This document shows positions 5,534 to 13,117 of a stretch of 52,174 nucleotides of DNA, in pieces. The notes beneath the pieces are model-generated. The model was not told the origin of the DNA. It did not search any database and saw only the letters and a list, made by a program, of their open reading frames with translations. The number at the start of each line of letters is the position of its first letter. The stretch's first letter is position 1. This DNA is from DAOPJM01 sp964490325 (GTDB lineage: Bacteria > Bacillota > Clostridia > Christensenellales > CAG-138), in the NCBI GenBank assembly GCA_964490325.1, contig CAZBBX010000015.1:1-52174 (forward strand), in the 5' to 3' direction. Position numbers and translations under genes: made by a program.

Positions 5534-7741
5534 TTAGGATCCGCTGTAGGTACGCTCTGTGGTGATGGTGATGGCTCCGCTTGCGGAGATCGTCACATCG
5601 ATGTTGCCGTGGTAGGAGGTGCCGTACATCTTGCCGCTGTTGGAAGAGGTCTTCCAACCGACCAGCCCCGCCGAGATCAGACGGCTGACCGTGCTGGAGC
5701 CGGGCCAGCCATAGCTGCTGTTGACGGTGAACGAGGCAATGGCATAGGACGGACTGCAGGCCGTCAGGAAGTTCGCCGACGAGCTGCCGTTCGAGGTGTG
5801 ATGCCCGACCTTAAGGATATCGCAGTTGAGGACGGATGAGCCGTACAGGCTGATCAGCTGCGTTTCGACCGTGCTGGATGCGTCGCCCATCAGCAGGATG
5901 GACTTGCCGCCGTAGGTGACCTTGAGCACGATGCTCTCGTCATTGGCGGAGGAGCTGGGCGAGTAGCCCTTTGTCGGCCACAGCACATCGATATCCACAT
6001 CGCTGTCCCAGTTGGTGAACACCGAGGTGTTGGTGCTGGTGTCAACGGTATAGGTGGTGAAGGACTGCGAGCTCAGGGAGCTGATCATACTTGTGTAGGT
6101 CGAACCCGTCGTGGTGTAGGCAACGGAGGGACGCGCAAACTTTGAGAAGCTATAGCTGCCAAACAGGAAGTTTTTAAAGCCGTTGAAATGGTCGCTGTGC
6201 GCATGGGTGACAACGCCCAGGTCAAAGCTCGTAACGCCCAAGCTTGAAAGCTTGTTGGTGATCTGCGTCTGCGCAGAGACGCTGTGGTCGTTCGTGCCGC
6301 CGTTGGACGAGTCGATGATCATCGTTTTGCCGTTAGGCGAGATGAGGACGATGCAGTCGCCAAAGCCAACATCGATCATGTAGACGCCAAGGCTCGAGCT
6401 GCTTGCCGCTGTGGCGGTAGGCGTGGGTGTTGCGGTTGGCGCAGGCGTGGGCGTCTTGGTAGGCGTGGGCGTGGGCGTCTTGGTGGGTGTTGCGGTCACA
6501 ACGGGAGTGGGCGTTGCTGTCACGACCGGAGTGGGTGTGGCTGTCACAACGGGAGTGGGTGTGGCTGTCACGACCGGAGTGGGCGTTGCTGTCACAACGG
6601 GGGTAGGCGTTGCGGTCGTGGTGGACGCCGCACCCTCCTTGTACAGGTATACGCCTGTGGTGCTGCTTGTGGAGTAGGCGCGGAAGTCGGACTGGTACAG
6701 CCCGATCACGCGAGCGCTCGACTGCGTGGTCTTGAGGTAGAAGCGACCTGAAGAGGACGCCGTCACATCAAAGTAGTAGGTCGCACTGGTGCTGACCGTA
6801 AAGCCCGAGGTGGAATTCTTGGAGATGCGCAGGTACTTGCCGCCGGACGTATTGTACAGCGAGAAGCGATCCGAAGTGGACTGCTCGGTGAACTTCCAGA
6901 TCAGGTTGGCGGCGGGGCTTGCAATGCTGCCGTTGGACACCGTGACCGCCGTGCCGCCTGCGCGGCCGCTGGTGATGGTGTTGTTCAGCGCGTAGTAGGT
7001 CCCGTTATAGACGCCAACGACCAAATAGTTGCCGTTTGTCACATCGTCAAGCGAGGTGACCTGCGTGTAGCTGCCGTCGCTGCTTGCCGTGGGCGTGGCC
7101 GTCACGACAGGGGTTGCCGTCACGACAGGGGTCGCCGTCACGACAGGGGTCGCCGTCACAACGGGGGTCGCCGTGGCGGAGGAACCTGTGGTCAGCTTGT
7201 ACAGGTACATCGGCTTGTAGCTGGAGGTCGAATAGGCGCGGAAATCCGTCTGGTAGATGCTCAGGCAGCGGTTGCCGGTAGCCGTGGTCTTGAGGTAGAT
7301 GGCGTTGGTGGCCTTGCTGCTTGCGCTTGACGCATCGAAATAGTAGCTTGCCGTGCTTGAAAGTGCGATGGAAGTGGTGGTGTTGCCGCTGATGACAAGG
7401 TACTTGCCCGTCGATGCATTATACAGGGAGTAGCGTCCCGCAGTGGATTGCTCCGTGAAGGTCCAAACGATGCTTGCATCGGGGTTGACGATCTGGTTGT
7501 TGGAGATCGTCACCGTGCTGCCGCCCGCACGACCGCTCGTAATGGTGCTGTTGAGCGCTCTTGTGTAGCTGCCGTTGACGCCGACCAGTACATACTGCCC
7601 GTCTCCCATGTCATCAACGGACGTTACAAGCTCGAACGTTCCCGTGATTGAAGCAGCCTTTGCCGTCTGCGCCATGCCAAACATGCCCAGCAGCATCGCA
7701 AAAGCCATTAAAAACGAAAACAGCCTCTTAGCGTGTGTCAT
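5534..7741 (-). CDS. Secreted ComEC-like metallo-beta-lactamase-fold protein with duplicated N-terminal domain
   Basis: 735 residues: a signal peptide (1-29, ending near AKA), then two homologous beta-rich domains of about 150 residues (about 33-185 and 220-375) that share ITSGRAGG, FTEQST-x-R-(Y/F)-SLYN and FRAYSTSS. Thr/Pro-rich linkers follow each one (repeats of TPVVTA). The C-terminal catalytic-type domain runs from about 450 to the end. Its metal motif THAHSDH has ligands near residues 513-518, and KVGHHTSNGSSS and the GDAS segment match the MBL domain of ComEC/Rec2-related hydrolases. It is predicted to act outside the cell, perhaps as a nuclease or phosphodiesterase, but the substrate is unknown. 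The domains that could bind a surface or glycan are not ones I can name. It is expressed alone from a near-consensus promoter. Confidence 0.85.
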   Translation of the reverse strand: MTHAKRLFSFLMAFAMLLGMFGMAQTAKAASITGTFELVTSVDDMGDGQYVLVGVNGSYTRALNSTITSGRAGGSTVTISNNQIVNPDASIVWTFTEQSTAGRYSLYNASTGKYLVISGNTTTSIALSSTASYYFDASSASSKATNAIYLKTTATGNRCLSIYQTDFRAYSTSSYKPMYLYKLTTGSSATATPVVTATPVVTATPVVTATPVVTATPTASSDGSYTQVTSLDDVTNGNYLVVGVYNGTYYALNNTITSGRAGGTAVTVSNGSIASPAANLIWKFTEQSTSDRFSLYNTSGGKYLRISKNSTSGFTVSTSATYYFDVTASSSGRFYLKTTQSSARVIGLYQSDFRAYSTSSTTGVYLYKEGAASTTTATPTPVVTATPTPVVTATPTPVVTATPTPVVTATPTPVVTATPTKTPTPTPTKTPTPAPTATPTPTATAASSSSLGVYMIDVGFGDCIVLISPNGKTMIIDSSNGGTNDHSVSAQTQITNKLSSLGVTSFDLGVVTHAHSDHFNGFKNFLFGSYSFSKFARPSVAYTTTGSTYTSMISSLSSQSFTTYTVDTSTNTSVFTNWDSDVDIDVLWPTKGYSPSSSANDESIVLKVTYGGKSILLMGDASSTVETQLISLYGSSVLNCDILKVGHHTSNGSSSANFLTACSPSYAIASFTVNSSYGWPGSSTVSRLISAGLVGWKTSSNSGKMYGTSYHGNIDVTISASGAITITTERTYSGS
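6415..6620. repeat. Tandem DNA repeats encoding a Thr/Pro linker
   Basis: About five imperfect copies of a 24-bp unit (plus strand GTGGGTGTGGCTGTCACAAC and variants) plus shorter Thr/Pro codon runs encode the linker in front of the MBL domain. A shorter 18-bp repeat of the same kind lies at about 7085-7170. Both are minisatellite-like tracts likely to vary in copy number between strains. Confidence 0.8.
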
Positions 7742-7774
7742 TGTTCCTTCTCCTCCATGAATTTGTATGTAAAT

Positions 7775-7803
7775 ATTGTATATGTATTTTCATGCAAAGT
7801 CAA
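7775..7803 (-). promoter_or_regulatory. Promoter of the secreted MBL-fold gene
   Basis: Minus-strand TTGACT (7798-7803), 17-nt spacer and TACAAT (7775-7780). About 27 nt of leader includes GGAGGAGAAGG before the ATG. Confidence 0.8.
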
Positions 7804-8050
7804 CGAAAATCTGTTCACCACGACTGTACATTCGTACAGATTCCGAACCGCCTTTTTTCGTCTGCTTTTTCTATTGCCCTTTGTGTATAGGCGGGACTAC
7901 TTTCCCTTAAAATCTAAAATTACCTTGAAATATGCAGGGGTCATTCGAGGAGCGCTGCGGGAGTCTGCACGAAGGTGCGGGGCGCTGCACCTTTGTTCGA
8001 TCGAAGCAGAGCTGTGAGCAGGTGGTATGTTTTTTATACATATAGTATAT
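7804..8050. other. Intergenic region with two dyads
   Basis: Holds no gene I can support. CTGTAC-ATTC-GTACAG (7824-7839) is a perfect short palindrome about 20 bp upstream of the -35 of the MBL-fold gene and may be an operator. AAGGTGC...GCACCTT (7972-7993) is a 7-bp hairpin behind the RluB operon without a clear T-run. The rest shows nothing. Confidence 0.5.
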
Positions 8051-8764
8051 TTATACAGTTTTTGTGAGCGCTTCCGTCTCCGCTTTGCTCAGCACGCGCC
8101 AGCTTCCGCTTGGGAGCGTTCCCAAGCGCAGCGGACCGTAGGCTTCCCGCTTGAGGCGCAGGGTGCGATGCCCGACCGCCTCAAGCATGCGGCGCACCTG
8201 CCTGTTGCGTCCCTCGTGGATGGTGATGAGAAAGGAGGTGTCGCCGTTGACGGTGGGGCGAACGTTCGTCACGCGTGCGGGCGCGGTCTGCCCATCGGAG
8301 AGCGCCACGCCGTTGACCAAGGCGGCCTGCTCGGACGCGGTGAGCTTGCCGTCGCAGATCGCCCAGTAGGTCTTGTCGACCTTATAGCGCGGATGCATCA
8401 GGCGATTTGCCAGCTCCCCATCGTTTGTCATCAGCAGCAGTCCCTCGGAGTTGAGGTCGAGTCTGCCGACATGGTAGAGGCGATACGGGACGTCTGCGAT
8501 CAGCTCGTTGACCGTGCGCCTGCCCTGCGGATCGTCCGCCGTGCAGACGACGCCGCGAGGCTTGTTGAGCATGAGCACGATGCGCTCGGATACAAGCTCC
8601 ACCTTCTTGCCGTCCAGTTCGACGCAGTCCTGCGTCTCGTCCACGGAGCTGCCCAAAAGAGCCGTCTCGCCGTTGACGCGAACGCGTCCCGCCACGATCA
8701 GCTCCTCGCAGGCACGGCGCGACGCAATCCCCGCGTCCGCCAAATATTTCTGTAGGCGCACCAT
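8051..8764 (-). CDS. rluB: 23S rRNA pseudouridine synthase, RsuA/RluB family
   Basis: 237 residues. An N-terminal S4 RNA-binding domain starts LQKYLADAGIASRRACEELI (about 3-22) and continues with VAGRVRVNG. The catalytic domain shows GRLDLNSEGLLLMTNDGE with the conserved catalytic Asp. The later motif EGRNRQVRRMLEAVGH is also family typical. RsuA/RluB enzymes isomerise a specific uridine in rRNA; in Firmicutes this branch usually acts on 23S rRNA at position 2605 (E. coli numbering). The start at 8764 follows a GGGGGGA site; the upstream extension lacks family similarity. It is the last gene of the DUF2953-gerW-dacF-rluB operon, 19 nt after dacF, a common clostridial arrangement. RluB rather than RsuA is likely but not proven. 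Confidence 0.9.
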   Translation of the reverse strand: MVRLQKYLADAGIASRRACEELIVAGRVRVNGETALLGSSVDETQDCVELDGKKVELVSERIVLMLNKPRGVVCTADDPQGRRTVNELIADVPYRLYHVGRLDLNSEGLLLMTNDGELANRLMHPRYKVDKTYWAICDGKLTASEQAALVNGVALSDGQTAPARVTNVRPTVNGDTSFLITIHEGRNRQVRRMLEAVGHRTLRLKREAYGPLRLGTLPSGSWRVLSKAETEALTKTV

Positions 8765-8783
8765 ATTCCCCCCCGTTCGCTGC

Positions 8784-9914
8784 TTATGCCCCGTTGCTGT
8801 ACGCCCGAAGGAGACGCTCCAGCAGGTAGGCGTAATCCCGCTCCCCGCTGCCCTCCGCAAGCACCAGCTCGACCGACGCGATGCACATGCCGTCCAGCTG
8901 TACGGACAGGCTGCCCACCGTGTCTCCCGCCTGCACGGGAGCCGTCACGCTCTCCGCGCATTGTACAAAGACGCGAAGCTTCTCCGCCTCGCCGTCCTGC
9001 AACGGATACAGTATACCCCCTTTTGGCACAACGGACAATTCTTTTTTTATGCCCTTTTCCACAAGGACGCCGCCGTAGCTTGCCTCGGCGTCGAACAGGG
9101 GCGCAAGCGCATAAGCGGCAAAGCCGTAGTCCAAGAGCGCCTTGGCGCTGTTCCACATGCTTGGGCAGTCCAGCACCACGCCGATGAGCGTCATGCCCTC
9201 GCGCTTTGCGGCAAACACCAAACACTTGCCGGAGTGGACGGTGTAGCCCGTCTTGACCCCGCAGCCGCCTTCGTACTCCCAAAGGAGGCGATTTTTGTTG
9301 TAGATGAGGCGCGGCTGACTGCCTGTGATCTGATAGGAGCGGCTGTTCACGATGGTGCGAAAGTCCTCGCGGCGCAGCGCCTCGGCGGTGATGCGCGCCA
9401 TGTCGCGGGCAGAGCTGTAATGGTCGGCGTCATCCAAGCCGTTGACCGTGACAAAATGCGTGTTGGTGCAGCCAAGCTCCGCGGCGCGTGCGTTCATTTT
9501 GGCAAGGAAGGCGTCCACGCTGCCTGCCACGCGAATGGCAATGGCAACGGCGGCGTCGTTGCCCGAGCGCAGCAGCAGGCCGTACAGCAGGTCGATCAGG
9601 GAGATGGTCTCCCCCTTCCTAAGATACAGGGACGAACCCTCCACGCCCACCGCCTCGTCCGCCACGGGCAAGACCTCCGTGAGGTTCCCCGCCTCCAAGG
9701 CGATGAGCGCTGTCATGATCTTGGTGGTGCTGGCCATGGGCAGGCGCTCATCCGCGTCCCGTTCGTACAGAACGCGTTCGCTGTCAGCCTCGATGAGGAT
9801 CGCGCCGCCTGCATACACGCTTGGGATCCGAGCGCCCTCCGTCGGCTCCGCCGCTGCGGTGCGCACAAGGGACAGCGCGATGGCAAGCGCTAAAAACGCC
9901 GCAAGACGCTTCAT
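8784..9914 (-). CDS. dacF: D-alanyl-D-alanine carboxypeptidase (PBP5/DacF type, S11)
   Basis: 376 residues with a signal peptide (1-22, ending TAAAEP). All three active-site motifs of the S11 family are present: SxxK as ASTTK (Ser62, Lys65), SxN as RSGND (117-119) and KTG at 221-223. The enzyme removes the terminal D-Ala from peptidoglycan stem peptides outside the membrane, limiting cross-linking. The C-terminal part contains the usual PBP5 beta-domain and ends in a short helix (YLLERLLRAYS) that could associate with the membrane. The start ATG overlaps the stop of gerW, which implies translational coupling. Sporulation-specific DacF versus vegetative DacA cannot be separated by eye, but linkage to gerW favours DacF. 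Confidence 0.9.
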   Translation of the reverse strand: MKRLAAFLALAIALSLVRTAAAEPTEGARIPSVYAGGAILIEADSERVLYERDADERLPMASTTKIMTALIALEAGNLTEVLPVADEAVGVEGSSLYLRKGETISLIDLLYGLLLRSGNDAAVAIAIRVAGSVDAFLAKMNARAAELGCTNTHFVTVNGLDDADHYSSARDMARITAEALRREDFRTIVNSRSYQITGSQPRLIYNKNRLLWEYEGGCGVKTGYTVHSGKCLVFAAKREGMTLIGVVLDCPSMWNSAKALLDYGFAAYALAPLFDAEASYGGVLVEKGIKKELSVVPKGGILYPLQDGEAEKLRVFVQCAESVTAPVQAGDTVGSLSVQLDGMCIASVELVLAEGSGERDYAYLLERLLRAYSNGA

Positions 9915-10375
9915 TTTTGTTCCCGCGTGTCCGCCGCGCCGTCCTTGTTCGCCTTGGACTTGTCGCAGTGCAGCGCGTCCACGGTCTTATTGATCTCGTT
10001 GAGCACCTGCGGGATCAAATCGACCAAGCGATCCAAGGTGCTGCCGCATTCAACGGGCAGTACAACGGGCTGCCCCGACCGCAGGCAGACGAATGCCTTG
10101 GGCGTGACGGATACGCCCGCTACGGTGTTGCCGGCAAAGGGATAGTTGCCCTCCGCCTCCAATGCGCTTTCCCGCAGCGCGTCGCCCTTGGCGGGCTTGC
10201 CGAAGCGTCCGGTGAACTCGGCGCCTCCTGCACAAAAGCCAAAGCTAACCTTGGACACGGGGACGATGACGGTGTTGTTCTCGGCATAGATGGGCTTGCC
10301 CACCACAGTGTTGACGTCAACGATCTCACGCAGACGCGACATCGTCGTTTGGATGATGGATTCGGAAGGATGCAC
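9911..10375 (-). CDS. ytfJ: GerW/YtfJ family sporulation-type protein
   Basis: 154 residues, starting with GTG (HPSESIIQTTMSRLREIVDV) behind AAGAGGAAAC; the GTG is preferred because upstream in-frame sequence is read inside the DUF2953 gene. Family features are VNTVVGKPI, VPVSKVSFGFCAGGAEF and a VTPKAFV core. In Bacillus YtfJ (GerW) is made in the forespore and needed for normal L-alanine germination, and clostridial homologues are common in spore-formers. The 5' end overlaps the DUF2953 gene by about 50 nt and the 3' end overlaps dacF by 4 nt, so the operon is tightly coupled. The charged tail (DKSKANKDGAADTREQK) is probably unstructured. It is a spore-lineage marker but not proof that this organism sporulates. 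Confidence 0.9.
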   Translation of the reverse strand: MHPSESIIQTTMSRLREIVDVNTVVGKPIYAENNTVIVPVSKVSFGFCAGGAEFTGRFGKPAKGDALRESALEAEGNYPFAGNTVAGVSVTPKAFVCLRSGQPVVLPVECGSTLDRLVDLIPQVLNEINKTVDALHCDKSKANKDGAADTREQK

Positions 10376-10913
10376 GATGTTTCCTCTTTTCTTTCCAGTA
10401 TTCAAGTATACTTTGTGCCGCATACAGGCGAAACATACAGGAAAAATCGATGCGCAGCAAATTTTTGTCGAACACCGGCAGGGCTTGCGCCTGCGCATCC
10501 TCGCAGATAAGGGGCAGCGCCTCGCCAAGAATGACGCGCCACGCCCCGACCAGCCACACGGTCAGCGCGGCGTCGCCCTGTACGCCCATTAGCAGCAGCA
10601 GCCACAGCCTGTCGATGCTGATGTGCTTTCTCCAAGGGAAGGGAACGCCCTTTTTCGTGCTGGCCTGCAGCGGGATGGGACGGGGCGCGCCCCGAGGCGG
10701 CCGAAAGAGCAGCGTCATGCGCGGCGGATCGATGAGATTTAGGGTGAAGTACAGTGGCAGCGGGATCAGCCCCAAAATGTAGACCCGCAGGCGCAGCTCG
10801 ATGACCCGACAGGACGCCGCGCCGTCTACGGACAAACGCAGCGGCAGGCTCAGCGCCAAGACGAGCCACAGCACAAAAAACAGGATCAAAAGCACCATCA
10901 TGAGGGGAGACAT
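10326..10913 (-). CDS. DUF2953 family membrane protein (YtfI-like)
   Basis: 195 residues. It has an N-terminal transmembrane helix (about 3-25, MMVLLILFFVLWLVLALSL), then a domain of beta-strands and amphipathic helices typical of DUF2953, including LLLMGVQGDAALTVWLVGAW and the C-terminal FRLYAAQSILEYWK. In Bacillus the homologue YtfI sits directly before YtfJ, and the same pairing is seen here, so a sporulation or germination role is inferred from context. No Shine-Dalgarno site precedes the ATG; a weak -10 (CATACT, 10920-10925) ends six bases before it, the same spacing as in two stronger leaderless candidates in this window. It heads the operon that ends with rluB. Confidence 0.85.
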   Translation of the reverse strand: MSPLMMVLLILFFVLWLVLALSLPLRLSVDGAASCRVIELRLRVYILGLIPLPLYFTLNLIDPPRMTLLFRPPRGAPRPIPLQASTKKGVPFPWRKHISIDRLWLLLLMGVQGDAALTVWLVGAWRVILGEALPLICEDAQAQALPVFDKNLLRIDFSCMFRLYAAQSILEYWKEKRKHRASFRIHHPNDDVASA

Positions 10914-10966
10914 GGCGTTAGTATGTGAAAAAACGGAAAGGTTATCGTTTTTTATGAAAGCAACAT

Positions 10967-10996
10967 AAGAGAGGGGCGCCGCGGCGTCCCTCTCTT
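10967..10996 (-). terminator. Terminator of the BMP transporter operon
   Basis: AAGAGAGGG...CCCTCTCTT stem with a GC-rich inner stem (GCGC-CGCG-GCGT), starting about 30 nt behind the last permease gene. The T-rich tract on the minus strand is weak. Nearly the same hairpin ends the BMP lipoprotein gene at 15371-15398. Confidence 0.75.
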
Positions 10997-11025
10997 GCTT
11001 GTGGTATGTAAGTTGCAGTTTTCGA

Positions 11026-11949
11026 TCAACGCGAGCCCTGATCGTAGGGGATACCTTCCGCCTTGGGCGCTCTGGACTTCTTGGAGGTGAACGCCAGCAC
11101 GATCATGGAAGCGATGAAGGGCATCATGAAGTAGATCTCCTTGGGCCATGCCAGTACGGCAAGGAAGGTGGAGTCTGCAATGTTGCCCAGCGACTTGAAG
11201 AGCGCAAAGAACAGCGCCGCCAGCGCGATGCGTCCCGGCTTCCACTGTCCGAAGATCATGACCGCCAGAGCAAGGAAGCCCATGCCCGTGACGCCAACTT
11301 CGAAGTTCCAAGTCTGCACCGAGGGAACGATGAACGCCAAGCCGCCAAGTCCACCCAAGAGGCCGGAGATCAGCACGCCTGCCCAGCGCATACGGTACAC
11401 GTTGATGCCCACGGAGTCCGCCGCCTGCGGATGCTCGCCGCAAGCGCACAGGCGAAGACCGAAGCGGGTCTTGTACATGACGATGATCGAAGCGATCAGC
11501 ACCACGATGCCGATGATGAGGAACACGTTGAGCGTCAGACCGCCGATGTTGAACATAAAGGCGTTGTTGTTGTAGGACAGCTTCGCAGAGTCGCTGCCGT
11601 TGTACCGCTTGACCACGATCATTGCCAGCGCCGTTGCTAACAGGTTCAGCGCGGTACCGCCTATGGTCTGGTCGGCCTTTAGGTTGATGGAAGCAAAGGC
11701 CAGCAGCGCGGAGTAGAGCATACCCGAAACGCCTGCCGCCACGATGGACAGAAACACAGCCAATGCCGCGTTATCGGGCATGGCCTTTTGCACGATGGCA
11801 AGTACCAGTGCGCCCACCAAGCCGCCGATGGTCATGATGCCTTCCAAGGCGATGTTGATGATGCCCGAATGCTCGGAGAACATGCCGCCCAGCGCCACGA
11901 ACATCATAACGACTGCATACAGGAGTGCGAATTTGATCAGTAACAGCAT
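11026..11949 (-). CDS. ABC transporter permease, BMP/nucleoside type (second permease)
   Basis: 307 residues with about eight to nine hydrophobic segments. The N-terminal signature GIINIALEGIMTIGGLVGAL marks the BPD_transp_2 permeases of nucleoside and simple-sugar importers (NupQ/BmpC-like), and GEHPQAADSVGINV, a typical cytoplasmic coupling loop, is present. With the BMP lipoprotein and the duplicated ATPase it should form the membrane channel of a purine or pyrimidine nucleoside importer. The start at 11949 is chosen because AAGGAGGG lies about 9 nt upstream, inside the end of the preceding permease gene; a longer start at 11973 has no such site. It is the last gene of the operon and ends before a strong hairpin. 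Sugar transport is the alternative. Confidence 0.9.
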   Translation of the reverse strand: MLLLIKFALLYAVVMMFVALGGMFSEHSGIINIALEGIMTIGGLVGALVLAIVQKAMPDNAALAVFLSIVAAGVSGMLYSALLAFASINLKADQTIGGTALNLLATALAMIVVKRYNGSDSAKLSYNNNAFMFNIGGLTLNVFLIIGIVVLIASIIVMYKTRFGLRLCACGEHPQAADSVGINVYRMRWAGVLISGLLGGLGGLAFIVPSVQTWNFEVGVTGMGFLALAVMIFGQWKPGRIALAALFFALFKSLGNIADSTFLAVLAWPKEIYFMMPFIASMIVLAFTSKKSRAPKAEGIPYDQGSR

Positions 11950-11953
11950 TTTT

Positions 11954-13117
11954 TCAGCCCTCCTTACCCGCAAACAGCAGAGCGCTGAGCTTGATGCGGA
12001 ACAAAAGCACGAACGCGCAGAGGTAGATGATGATGCCCGAGATCGCGTCGGAGATCTCCTTGGGGAAGTAGCTCATGTTCATCGCGCCGCCGCCGATCTT
12101 CAGGTGGGAGATGAACAGGCCCGACAGGATCGTGCCGATGGGATGGGAGGAGGCGAGCAGCGCTACGGAGATGCCGTCGAAGCCCATGGCGGGCAGCGCC
12201 GTGGACGCCTGCGGATTCCATTCCTCCGCGCCCGACAGATAGTACAAGCCTGCGCCAAAGCCCGCCAAAGCGCCGGCAATGGTCATGGCCAGAATGATGT
12301 TTTTCTTTTCGTTGATGCCCGCGTACTTGGCTGCAAACTTGTTGTGGCCGCAGGCCTTCAGCTCGTAACCAAAGATGGTCTTGCTGATGATGACGTACAC
12401 GATGATCGCCGCGATGATGGCAAGGAAGATGGCGATGGTCGTGCTCTTGTTGGAGAAGTAATCGGCCATACCCAAATTGGGGATGACGGACTTGGGATAG
12501 AGGTTGCGCAGCACCCAAGTCTTGGTGTGGGTCAAATCGTACATGGGGCTCTTGCCGCCGCCATAGATGATGGTATTCACCCCGTACAACGCGATCCAGT
12601 TGAACATGATACAGGTGATGACCTCGTTGATGTTCAGCCAAGCCTTGAACAGACCCGGAATGGCGCCCCAAACTGCGCCGAACACGGTGGCCGCGATGAG
12701 GCAGACCCACCAAGGCATACCCAAGACGATGGCAAACACCAGTGCGCCGCAGGCGCCGACAACATACTGCCCCGCAGCGCCGATGTTGAACAGACCCGTC
12801 TTAAACGCAAAGCCAACGGAAAGACCCGTCATGATGAGGGGGGCGGCCTTGGCCAGCTCCTGCCCCAAGCCCATCTTGCTGCCCGTGATCAGGTAGGAGA
12901 AACCACCCTGAAACAGCTTGACAAAGCCCTTGCTGTATGCCGTGTCGATGACGGTGGCAAAGGTGCAGGTCTCGCCCTTTTGGTTGAGGGTGATCCATGC
13001 CAGCACCACCAGAAAGAGGAAGCCCAATATAAGACCGATCACCACGCACAGCAGCGCCGCCAACAGGGATACGGTGATGCTTCGGAAATCGGTGCGCGCA
13101 GTTTTCTTCTTGCTCAT
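11954..13117 (-). CDS. ABC transporter permease, BMP/nucleoside type (first permease)
   Basis: 387 residues. A polar N-terminus is followed by a first helix (about 12-40) and a large loop, then seven or more further hydrophobic segments. Family features are GLSVGFAFKTGLFNIGAAGQ, GIPGLFKAWLNINEVIT-like segments and ACGHNKFAAKYAGIN, the coupling loop shared with NupP/BmpB-type permeases. It should pair with the other permease as a heterodimer, as in Bacillus NupPQ. The ATG overlaps the ATPase stop codon (ATGA), and GAAGGAGG precedes it. Gene order ATPase, permease, permease is the usual one. The substrate (nucleoside) is inferred from family, not seen. Confidence 0.9.
   Translation of the reverse strand: MSKKKTARTDFRSITVSLLAALLCVVIGLILGFLFLVVLAWITLNQKGETCTFATVIDTAYSKGFVKLFQGGFSYLITGSKMGLGQELAKAAPLIMTGLSVGFAFKTGLFNIGAAGQYVVGACGALVFAIVLGMPWWVCLIAATVFGAVWGAIPGLFKAWLNINEVITCIMFNWIALYGVNTIIYGGGKSPMYDLTHTKTWVLRNLYPKSVIPNLGMADYFSNKSTTIAIFLAIIAAIIVYVIISKTIFGYELKACGHNKFAAKYAGINEKKNIILAMTIAGALAGFGAGLYYLSGAEEWNPQASTALPAMGFDGISVALLASSHPIGTILSGLFISHLKIGGGAMNMSYFPKEISDAISGIIIYLCAFVLLFRIKLSALLFAGKEG

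Noticed and set aside
6415..6620. CRISPR-like regular repeats
   Set aside because: Contiguous 24-bp repeats without spacers, in frame, encoding Thr/Pro linkers.
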